64,000 nucleotides of DNA, from NCBI GenBank assembly GCA_000708835.1, contig DF237427.1, positions 1 to 64,000 of the forward strand, written 5' to 3'. Each line of letters begins with the position of its first letter. The stretch's first letter is position 1. Position numbers and translations under genes: made by a program. Under the pieces are notes generated by a model that saw only the letters and a program-made list of their open reading frames with translations, searched no databases and was not told the DNA's origin. Positions 46,801-53,953 of the stretch are shown here, one piece after another. The stretch is from Klebsormidium nitens (taxonomy: Eukaryota; Streptophyta; Klebsormidiophyceae; Klebsormidiales; Klebsormidiaceae).

Positions 46801-48486
46801 CACCGACTTGAGATGTCCCAATATGGGCCCCAATATGCTACGACACCAGGTCCCAGGACGGTCCCGCTTCCGCTTTTGCAGAACTTATCCCCTCGCGAGC
46901 GGTCCTTCCTCGACGCCCAAGCAAAGGCGCTTCTATACGTACTAAGCTTACTCATTCATATAAGACCTCACCTCTTTGAGCGACATGATGATGGTCCCCT
47001 TCTCCCCACGCAGGCTGTTCCGCGCCCCTCCTCTGCTGCCGCTCTTCCTGGTGTGAATACCCCCTCTCTCCGCGTCCATCGAGGTGTGAACTGGCACCAT
47101 CCTGGACCTCACTTCGCTGGCCCCCCTGCCAAGAGTTCGCTTGCACTTTCTGCTGCAGCTCCTCCAATAAGTCCGCAGAATGCGCCTGACCAGCGGCACG
47201 GTCGGCCCCCCTTTGAGTTGCACGACGTTCAAATGACGCCCACTGAGAAAAGGTTAGAACCAAAGCTTAGGGCCACAGGTTAGAATCAAACCAACATCGA
47301 GCGTGTAAAGCTTTTGCTTATCCAGTAAATGCGCTGTACGGGTCTGTCCGGCTGCACGGTCGGCCCCCCCCGGAGATTCAAAGACGCCCGCTGAGAAAAA
47401 GGTTCGAACCAAAGGTTAGGGCCACAGGTTAGAGCGAGAGGTTATGCCAAACTAACACTGAGAATGTAAACGTTTTCGCTCCTCTGAATCCGCTGTACGC
47501 GCCTGGCCGGCGGCACGGTCGGCCCCCCACTAAGTTGCGGGACGCTCAAAGGACGCCACCTGAGGAGGTTAGAACCAAAGTTTAGGGCCGAAGGTTAGAG
47601 CCAAAGGTTCGAGCGAAACCAACACTGAGAGTGTAATTCTAACGCTGCTTAACGAAATTTGCTGTATGGGCCTGGCCGGCAGAACGATCGGCCCCCCTTG
47701 GAGTTGCGCGAATGACGCCCGCTGAGAAAAAGGTCAGGACCAAAGGTTTGAGCGAAAGGGTAGAGCCAAATCAGCGGTGAAAGTGTAAACCCTTTGCTCC
47801 TATGATCAGTTAGCAGTGTGTGGGCCTGGCCGGCTGCACAGTCCGCCCCCACTGGGTCGTGCGGCGTTCGAAGGACGCCCACTGAAAAATGATTATAACC
47901 CAAAGGTTCAGAGTTAAAACCTAGAACCAAACCAACATTGAGAGTTGAAACCTTTGACTCTTCTGAAAAGTCAGGCACATGCCTGGCATGGGAGGTCGGC
48001 CTCCCGCTGAGTTGTGTGGCGCTCGCACGACGTCCACTAAGAAACAGGTCAGAACCAAAGGTTGGCGCAAAAGATTCGACACAAACCAACACCAAACATA
48101 AAGACCTTTGGCGCCTCTAACAAGTCCGCGGTATGCACCTGGCTGGCAGCTCGATCGGGGCCCCTCTAGGCGGCGCTACATCCAAGAAATGGCATCGTGC
48201 TAGGCAGTTGGACATGGACTGGACTAAAAGCAGTCAAATGCCCGAAAACTAAAGTCTGGTTGAGGTTCGTGGGATTGTGTGCGTCATGATCAAGCATAAT
48301 GGCATATCTCCTTCCGGGATGAGCAAGCTAAAGGCAGAGGGCACCTCAAAGAAGGCTTCGATGGGATAAAAGTGCTTAAAAATACGGACATGATGCTCTC
48401 ACCTGCTTCTCTAGCTCCTCAAACTTGAGGAGAGCCGCGTCGGCCCCCGACGGCAGCTGGGTAGCTACGTCCCCCTGGGAGCCCAT
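19887..48486 (-). CDS. Giant coiled-coil protein, about 2700 aa, 31 exons
   Basis: Exons in transcription order: 48403-48486, 46972-47242, 46483-46667, 44775-45065, 44138-44303, 42679-43001, 41521-41778, 40657-41073, 39136-39996, 38987-39037, 37920-38066, 37267-37428, 36343-36490, 35796-36064, 34990-35229, 34280-34566, 33515-33677, 32659-32883, 31686-31874, 30751-31187, 29426-29594, 28833-28970, 28142-28244, 26585-26808, 25829-25984, 24795-24986, 23923-24180, 23172-23380, 22098-22419, 21486-21626, 19887-20903. Total 8103 nt, open throughout. The start is MGSQGDVATQLPSGADAALL. Residues about 95-2360 are almost all Ala/Glu/Arg/Leu/Lys heptads, with many EAREQxL-like steps. Breaks are exon 2 (Gln/Arg/His-rich) and the middle of exon 9 (about 760-900). 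The last exon is Ser/Pro-rich with one more coil (RSALAELRNDLERMAEEDRE). No motor, kinase or membrane segment is seen. Such proteins are typically cytoskeletal, centrosomal, rootlet or nuclear-lamina components; I cannot assign the family. 23 of 30 introns are phase 0. The weakest sites are the exon 30 donor (GTCTGT) and exon 10. Confidence 0.85.
21300..21990 (-). repeat. Exon 30 edge copies
   Basis: The acceptor and first part of exon 30 (acceptor edge at 21626; ...CACAG, GAGCGCTTGGC) recur with edges at about 21782 and 21953, steps of 156 and 171 bp, inside the preceding intron. A copy of the exon's 3' half (CTGCGCAGCCG...GGCCGTCGAC) lies in the following intron at about 21330-21380. The copies carry substitutions and lack a matching donor, so they look non-functional. 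Confidence 0.6.
22700..23172 (-). repeat. Exon 28 donor-side copies, three units
   Basis: The last 60-80 nt of exon 28 with its donor (edge at 23172) is repeated in the following intron with edges near 23018, 22865 and 22715, steps of about 150-154 bp. The shared plus-strand core is TTCCGCATCCTTGTCCAAAAC..CCTTCCACCTC.GCCTTTGCCGCC. The first copy keeps a good donor (AAAG, then GTAAGC) but has an in-frame stop if joined by its nearest acceptor. This array has the opposite polarity to most others in the gene: exon end plus intron start. Confidence 0.65.
24181..24540 (-). repeat. Exon 27 start copies
   Basis: Two decayed copies of the first part of exon 27 lie in the preceding intron. On the plus strand the clearest shared piece is GGTTCCAGCTCCGGGCTGCG with GGTCTTCTCCTCGG at about 24305-24350, against TTCCAGCTCCTGGCTGCGGA in the exon. 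A weaker copy is at about 24475-24530. Neither keeps the reading frame. Confidence 0.5.
25045..25140 (-). repeat. Exon 26 start copy
   Basis: A well-preserved partial copy of exon 26 lies 146 bp upstream in transcription order. It reads AACGCCATCTGCGCGAAGCG, against GACGCCAATCTGCGCGAGGC in the exon, and has its own CTTTTTAG acceptor. No donor follows at the matching place, so it is probably a pseudo-exon. Confidence 0.55.
26700..27870 (-). repeat. Seven-unit array of the exon 24 start
   Basis: The acceptor and first roughly 110 nt of exon 24 (edge 26808) recur with edges at about 26998, 27182, 27368, 27543, 27696 and 27860, steps of about 153-190 bp. The shared plus-strand core is CTCAGCGCGTTCTTTCCT.GCGGCTTCTAACGCC.GACGACCCTC, preceded by a GCTGCTACTGACCGCTC block. 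Only the unit nearest the intact exon end is open and has a donor. The farther units are more diverged and carry frameshifts. The array fills most of the intron between exons 23 and 24. Confidence 0.75.
29440..30310 (-). repeat. Six-unit array of the exon 21 start
   Basis: The acceptor and first 70-90 nt of exon 21 (edge 29594) recur with edges at about 29719, 29866, 30006, 30143 and 30300, steps of about 125-157 bp. The shared plus-strand core is CTCCTGTTGCGCCGCCACAGCTCGCTCTCGCCCCACCAGTGCGGCCTCTCTGCA. Several units keep a TGCAG acceptor, so cryptic acceptors remain. Only the terminal unit runs on into the full exon and its donor at 29426. Confidence 0.75.
31680..32250 (-). repeat. Three-unit array of the exon 19 start
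   Basis: The start of exon 19 (edge 31874, GAAGCAGCAGAACACGAGCT) is repeated with edges at about 32062 and 32240, steps of 188 and 178 bp. The middle copy keeps a CTACAG acceptor and reads GAAGCGGCAGAACACGAGCT before losing frame. The far copy has lost the acceptor AG. Confidence 0.7.
32340..33245 (-). repeat. Exon 18 edge copies on both sides
   Basis: Exon 18 (32659-32883) is flanked by its own debris. A copy of its 3' half lies at about 32490-32590 in the following intron (GAGCGAGACGTCGCGAGCAA) without a donor, with a weaker one at about 32340-32400. Copies of its 5' half lie at about 32960-33075 and 33160-33240 in the preceding intron (GACATGGACATGCAACGTCA). The copies hold stops or lack a splice site. 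Confidence 0.6.
34070..34195 (-). repeat. Exon 16 end copy
   Basis: A partial copy of the last part of exon 16 (GAGGAGGCGGC.AAGGTCGAGATGGAGG) lies in the following intron, about 200 bp past the real donor. The donor position has become GCTAAG, so it is not spliceable as the original was. Confidence 0.6.
34201..34247 (-). repeat. (GGTTT)n microsatellite in intron 16
   Basis: On the gene's strand the run is about nine GGTTT units with a few substitutions (GGTCT, GGTTC). It lies between a decayed copy of the exon 16 3' part (34070-34190) and the exon 16 donor at 34279. It resembles a degenerate telomere-like or simple-slippage repeat. Confidence 0.75.
38900..39133 (+). repeat. GGAA(C/G)C purine-rich minisatellite around exon 10
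   Basis: Plus-strand hexamer-like runs CGGAAGCGGAAGCGGAACAGGAA (38943 on) and CGGAAACGGAACCGGAAACGG (39100-39130) flank exon 10. In the gene's sense they are pyrimidine-rich TTCCG runs just inside the donors of exons 9 and 10, and the second one forms much of the 98-nt intron between them. Confidence 0.6.
38987..39037 (-). other. Exon 10: duplicated end of exon 9 turned into an exon
   Basis: This 51-nt segment encodes FLRLLSGEARRRDAIAA, almost identical to the last 17 residues of exon 9 (WAKLLSEEARRRDAIAA, ending at 39136). It has its own acceptor (GGCTTCAG) and donor (GTGAGT), is phase 0 on both sides and has no stop, so it can be spliced in without changing the frame. It is included in the CDS model, but skipping it also leaves the frame intact. 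It is the clearest partial copy in this gene that may have become functional. Confidence 0.55.
40098..40403 (-). other. Nested 101-codon frame inside intron 8
   Basis: An uninterrupted frame begins MAADNYEILRFESRALRNWL and lies inside the intron between exons 8 and 9 of the giant gene, on the same strand. Its composition is protein-like, not heptad-like and unlike the exon debris elsewhere. It shows no known motif. It might be a nested gene, a retained fragment of another gene, or chance. I do not include it in the CDS model because it has no flanking splice sites that keep the frame. Confidence 0.2.
41780..42330 (-). repeat. Four-unit array of the exon 7 start
   Basis: The start of exon 7 (edge 41778, GCGGAGGAGATCCAAGCATC) recurs with edges at about 41956, 42152 and 42320, steps of 178, 196 and 168 bp. 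Each copy carries about 110 nt homologous to the exon, including the segment for AALQEAADTKAEAAAVLSERRAVQTRA. The copies diverge after this point and have no donor. The first copy keeps an acceptor and a long open frame, so it is the most likely source of cryptic splicing. Confidence 0.75.
43042..43234. mobile_element. MITE-like element A with telomere-like core
   Basis: The ends CTGGTAACTAAAGAGTGACT (43042) and the reverse complement of the right end (CTGGTAACTCCGGGGTGACT, to 43234) match, followed by GTGACTTAA repeats on both sides. The core holds GGTTAGGGTGGGTTCGGGTG and GGGTTAGGG, close to telomere units. It has no coding capacity and lies in the intron between exons 5 and 6 of the giant gene. 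A GTTTTTGCA string occurs next to both ends and could be a displaced target duplication. The core is shared with element B at 61139-61281. Confidence 0.6.
43270..43850 (-). repeat. Scattered copies of the exon 6 start
   Basis: Fragments matching the first part of exon 6 lie upstream of it in the same intron. On the plus strand these are ATCGACGGCCTGTCACC at about 43317, GTCGATGGACGTCCTGGCGC at about 43457, CGCCTTCATCGCGCCCCGCT at about 43588, and CGACGGCCTGGCGCAGG at about 43797. They are more diverged than the exon 4 or exon 24 arrays. The exon 6 copies are separated from the exon by the inserted element at 43042-43234. Confidence 0.5.
44775..45840 (-). repeat. Six-unit array of the exon 4 start
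   Basis: The acceptor and first 60-70 nt of exon 4 (edge 45065, CTGCAG then GTCGCCGACGAGATGATCAC) recur with edges at about 45211, 45373, 45533, 45680 and 45836, steps of about 146-162 bp. Four of the five extra copies keep an intact acceptor. One (45373) has an in-frame TAG inside the exon part, and the 45680 copy has lost the canonical acceptor and also gains a TAG. None has the downstream donor. The array fills most of the intron between exons 3 and 4. Confidence 0.8.
46317..46375 (-). repeat. Exon 3 end copy
   Basis: CACCAGCTCATTCTCGGCAG through CTGACCTCCAGCATATG at 46321-46371 repeats the 3' end of exon 3 (46480-46530) almost exactly, a 159-bp step. The donor is still GT (GTGTGT rather than GTGAGT). 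Confidence 0.75.
47140..48190 (-). repeat. Seven-unit array of the exon 2 start
   Basis: The acceptor and first 60-70 nt of exon 2 (edge 47242; ...TTTCTCAG, TGGGCGTCATTTGAACGTCG) recur with edges at about 47391, 47560, 47721, 47882, 48036 and 48180, steps of about 146-169 bp. Each unit also carries intron sequence (AAAGGTTAGAACCAAA on the plus strand) between the exon pieces. Several units keep the CTCAG acceptor. Only the unit at 47242 continues into the full exon with its donor at 46971. The most distant units are the most eroded. Confidence 0.8.
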
Positions 48487-51400
48487 GATTCCTGACCACC
48501 AATTTATCTAGCGGGAACTTCCCTGTGGTTAAAAGGTATATGATTGGAATGAGTTTATTTCCCCACCAACTACAGTGTGTTATGCATGGGAGGTCGCTCG
48601 TTAGCCAAGTCCGAGACAAACCCAAACGGTTGTTCAATCGAAGCGGTCAATATCTTCTGTGTAAGGGCGGGAGCTCCTTGGTAATCAGTTCAAATTTGGA
48701 GATCTCAACTTGTAGAATTGATTGCAGAAGCGTTGTGGTCCTGTGATGGGCTATGTACTTTGTACAAAGCCAATGGCAGGGGAGCTAGCAATCCTAGGTC
48801 CAACGCAATAAGAAGCGATGATGCTGGGATGAGTGCATTTGCCAGTTCACACTCAGGTGAGTCGTCTCTATGACACTTTCTGTAGGAAAGCAAGAGATTA
48901 CGGGTGAAAAGCAATGCATAACCTTGATTTGTGGCGCGCTGACTATTCTCCAAACATGGATAGCTTTGATTGCGACGGAACAGAGTTGGCGTACCAACAG
49001 ACTTTTCACCCATCAGAAGCTATCCAGATCGCTTGCAGTAAAGGGTTACCTATCATAAGCAGACGTGAACCTTTTAAAAAGACTGATGGGTTACCCTTGA
49101 GGAGGTATTGAGTGGTTGGTATCCATATAACATCAGGAAGGCAACAAAGACTCGAGTACGACAAGAATGTAGAAAGCTTCTGCATTGATATTTTTCATCT
49201 CAGAAGGGAAGACCATGAGATTGAAGCTGCACTCACCTCTGAAACTCTGTACCTTAACCTACGGAGGCCCAATGAAGGCACCAACTCCCTAGGCAGTTCC
49301 CAGGCGATTGCGAGCTCTGGCGAAAGCTACGGGGATCAATTGGTGCACCCTGTTACTAAGCCAAAACACAGCTGGAGGAAATATCCAGAGCTCAAAATTG
49401 CAGAAGGCCTGGGCTTCAATATTTGCGGCATACGATGCATAGTGTGCTGTTTTGGGCCCTTGTTCCAGAACTTGTTGGAATTTTGAGCAGCTGCTTGCGA
49501 ACACAAGTGAAATTACCAGCTGCTTAGACCGTTCCACGACCTTTTCGCTCATGATAGCTCAATTCTCTACGCAATGGAGAGCTGTGCATGTCAAAATCGG
49601 AAGCTGATTGCGCAGGACGCCAGCTGTGCTGTTGACAGCTTCTGCCTCTATTGCTTCATAAACACATGAACAGAGCTACCCAGAAATCACACTCCCAGTT
49701 GCTGGAAGGGGCCCCATCTCCCAAGAGCCCGGGGGCCGCCTCGGGAGGCTTCAGGGAGCTCCCTCGCGCCTTTGCCGGGTTTTGCCTTCGTCCTTCGTCC
49801 TTCATTCTTGGAGCTCCTTCCAGCTCCTCCTTGAATGCGCTAGCTTGCAAGCTAGAGCCTAGTGGCAGTCTAGTGCGTTCATAGAGAATGGTTGCAAACC
49901 CTAATTTCAAGGCCGCCCCGGGTGAGACGTATTACTGATTCTTACCCGGAAAAAAGGCCAAAAAAGTCCTCACGAAAAGGGAAACACACCTTAGGCTTGA
50001 TGAGAAATGTTTAGAATCCGTTCCCTTCAATGTCAGGAAGGCTGTCGGGTAGCGCCACCCAGCTTGAGCCTACACAATGAAACTCGTGCATTGTGCTGGC
50101 TTCGCTTTAGAACTTAGAAGTTCAAGTTGTATTAGAACTCCTTTTGACCTGGAACTGCAATTTGCAAATTCCGTGCAAGCGAGAAGTTGCCTGCGTATCG
50201 CTCACAACTTGGAATCAAGGAGCTGCCAAGGACGGTTTCTTTCAAATAGCTGGCTTCCCGTGGGCTTCTCAGTTGGCGCTGCGAGGCGCAGGGCATTCCG
50301 CTCTGGCTAGCGTCGCCCATTTCCTGATGGGCAAAGTGCAACCAGAATTGCAATTGTCCTTTAGTTGGAGCTCAGCCCTATGCGAGTAGGAGGCATCCCC
50401 CCAAGGCGTGCAGGCCGGCAGGTGCTTCTTGCGTCCCTGGCTGAATGATTGCAGAAGGCTGGGTTGCCGCTGCCTACTGCAAGGCTTCTCCAGAGGAGCA
50501 GGAGTGGATATGGGCAAGAAAGACCAGCGTTGCGCCTGTTGTTGCAACTCAGAATTCTGCTTCTCACCAGAGCTTTACACTGACGTCCCCTCCCAAGGAC
50601 CCCCAAGATTGGGCCTCTAGCTTCAGACGGTTCTCCCCGCTGGACCTGAATAGGCCCTTGATGTTTAAGGTATTGCCGTCATCAGGCCTGGGGCGCCTTC
50701 CACTCCAAGCGTCAGTGGTAAGTCGGAAGAAGGGCACGCATCAGACACTTGCCAGCTGAGCTGGGTCTTATTTGAAACTTGCGCTTGGAAGCTTGGGTTC
50801 TGGGCCCGCTCGCCGCGCAAATTTCAATGCTTCCATTTAGCATGGCCAAGGAAGCTTGAGCAACTGACAACCTGCGCCGTGGGGTTCAAGGGCCCTTCCA
50901 GGTGAGTATCAGAGGTGAGTTCCAGGAAGCATTCATTTATTAAGACAGGAGGAGGTTGGAATTGCGCTTGTAATGCAGTTGCAAGTGACTGAAGGATAGG
51001 AGTCAGACTGGCGCGACTGGGATCGCTTGCAAAGGTCCTGGAACAAAGAGGAGGAAATTTCATGCTGACCAAGTCGAATATACTCTCAGAAGAACAAAGA
51101 AAATGCTTCGGAAGGACTTCGGAATTGCAATTCCTGTTGGACGCTGAACGGTTAGAACCAAAGAAAAGGGGCCTTCGTTTTAGACATCTCCTTGGAAGAC
51201 CTGACCGCGTTGGTTGGAAGCTTTTCCAAGCGGTGCAATCCGAGGCAATCGAGGCGCGCTCTCTCAGCACAGAGCAAAGTGAGTGCCATCCTCGAAAAGC
51301 GCCTCTGGCTCCATGTATTGAAAGATGAGGCGCCTGGATCAAGAGTTGCAGAAGGATTTGATAGAAGAGCTTCATGTCAAAGAGGCATAAGGCCGCAGCA

Positions 51401-53953
51401 CCTGAGTCAGCGCCCCCCGATCCACTCCTGGTAGCTGAAAAAGACTGCTTTTTTCCAGTACATGCTGACATTAAAGTTCGGCACTTCTGTGCTTGAATCC
51501 AGTATCTCATGGTCGATTTTACGTTGACTAAGGGGGTCGCTCTTAGGACAGACTGAAGAAGGTCGTAGTGATCAACACAACAAGCTCGCTTTATTAAGAT
51601 TGATTAGTCAAAGAGAGTTGTCATAGGGAAGTGTCTGATGTAGTTTGGCACTGAATATCCCTATAATTTGGCCATCATCCTTGTTTTCTGACGGTTCATC
51701 ATGTTCTTTAGAGGAGTCACGACGTGCAACTGCACGAGAACAGATAGTGGCGTACATGTTTGTCATCTATTGTTCCAGCACCCAAGATGGTGCGAAAAAG
51801 ATATGTAGAGCGTTACGCGCATGCCTCCTAGGACTGAGGCATTTGCAAGATGATCGAACAAAGCGCGGCCATTCTGGTCTTTGGTTCGTACTATAGGAGT
51901 CTGTTTGTTCGGGTTCAAATTGGGTAATTAAGCCAGCTTTAGACAATAAACTCTTAAAATATATGCCGCCCTTGACACAACGCAACTTCACGTTGAAGTT
52001 TTTCCTCGAACCCAGGCCTGAAAAAAATCCCCAAAACGGGGCTCTGGATTCGCCAATTCAAGTTGAAGCAGTGATTTCAATGATAGCCTGCAATTCCTGT
52101 TACTAGTTGCTTGCATCCTTTTATACAAATCTTGAAACATTCATTAGGGATAAAACAGGCCGGTGTCTCTTAATTGAAATGGGCCGTCCTCGTTGGCATG
52201 GTCGCTCGAGTGTTTTAGGGCGGGAGTGCGAAGGTGGATGGAATATAATTGTGTGCCGGCCGTCTAGCTCCGGCCGCGCGCTTAAGAATACCAGAGTGCC
52301 CATGTGCATAAGATTAACTGACCCGTTTTGAATTGAGTGGGGTCGAGCCAAACGATGAGTACTTTAGCAGAACGCTGACATAATAAGGTAGCTAGATTCA
52401 ATTGAGTGCGTTGAAGCGCCGCGTGCTCGGCCGACATGAGCACAAGCTTTTCCGTTTGCTATCATAGATTGTGGACTAACTCCATCGGGCTTATTAGCCT
52501 TGGGGTAATTGAATGATTTAAATAGTTGACCGGCCCGGCCCGGGCAACATCTCTTTCTAGTACTGAGAACGGGCATGGCAGGATCGGCATGCAGATTTAA
52601 TCATTCTAGCCATGATGAGCAAAAATGGTCGACCGTATCAATGGATCTAGTCCGGTCGTGGAAGTCTACTTCAATTCCTTGACCGGACCGCGCCAGGCTA
52701 TAATTTTAGCCTTCAACTGAAGCGCATCATTCACTTGCATATCCATCTCATCATCGGATTCACTGAGTCATATTCTCATATTCTGCATGTGGTCGATCAG
52801 TACACCTAGTGCATATGCCTACGTATCGGCCGCTAAGTTGATGCAAATGTTACAAATCGTACCTAATCATACAGTGACACACATTGAAGCGTGCTATTTT
52901 TTCAACTAGCTAATTCAATAACCTATGGGCCGCCCGGATTTAGTCCAAAACGTGACCGCGCTGCGTAGGAGACGCGCGTCTTCTACGTACTGCGTATCCG
53001 CGACCGTGGAACTGTCTCTTAAGCTTTCGACTGGTCACGAGTTAATAGCTTAATCACCTGGATAGGCCATTATTGTAAAGTTAATTCAGGATTGGCGTGC
53101 AATATATACTTACCAGTACTACCTACGGTAGGTTTGATCCAATTGAACTGAACTTGTGCGGCGGTCTTACATTCGATATACAACATTTTGGCGGCCACAC
53201 CTATGATGCTAGTACGTGTACAAGACTCTGCACTAGCATCGCGCCAAACTAGGTATGTATGGATGTCGATCGGAATCTCGGAATGAATGGAGTTTAGTCT
53301 TGTCACTTCGGAGGCCGGGTCAGGTTGACTCCAAACGCGCACGATTTACAGCCTCCACTGTCGCGGACGTATATAGATGCTGGTCAATTAGAGCTATTCG
53401 GATGCGCCAAAGATCACGCTTCGTGATTACTTCTACTAATAATGTGTGGCAATAAGGGTGTTCATAGATAGATGAAAGATATCACGGTCGACTTTTCTCA
53501 TATTCTCATACGTATCTTGTTCCTTATTTCCGCAGGTCGCCTCGTGGATGGTGTATACGTCTGAATATAAGGCCGGAGACGGGAGACGAAGTTGAATGGA
53601 ACAGTAATGGATACCCAAACTTCTCCAGTCTGAGTGGGGGGACTGTGTTCTGAGCGAAGTCATCGAAACGTTCATTTCAATCAATTCTGAGGTTGCACCT
53701 CGATGAGCTTTACGCCAAAAGCAATGTCACTTATTTGTCTTGCTGCGCAGCTGAATTGTCTCAATCTTATTATATAGCCTGTACTATGTCACACATGCAG
53801 AAAACAACCTGTTCATGTCTAACTTTACCACACGGTCAGAGGACTGATCTGAAAAACAGTCCCAGAAACTCTCAAATCCTTTTGGCACCTGTCAATGCAT
53901 TTATGATTGTCGGCCGGAACCTGATTTTATGCTCAACTCGAATGTACAAGTAT
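48487..53953. other. Intergenic, no supported gene
   Basis: This contains the promoter of the giant minus-strand gene (just above 48486) and otherwise unassigned DNA. Frames at 49112-49486 (plus, 124 codons) and 50824-51510 (minus, 228 codons) are the longest; neither has a recognisable domain, and the minus one is rich in Ser/Arg/Pro, as expected by chance. 52250-52560 and 52900-53000 hold CCGG/GCGC-rich palindromic patches. No tRNA or repeat array was found. Confidence 0.4.

Noticed and set aside
47400-47420. GGTTCGAACC in the exon 2 array as a tRNA
   Set aside because: It is part of the repeated intron unit (GGTTAGAACC in sister units) and has no cloverleaf.
50824-51510. 228-codon minus-strand frame
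   Set aside because: No recognisable domain, chance-like composition, and overlapping equally open plus-strand frames.
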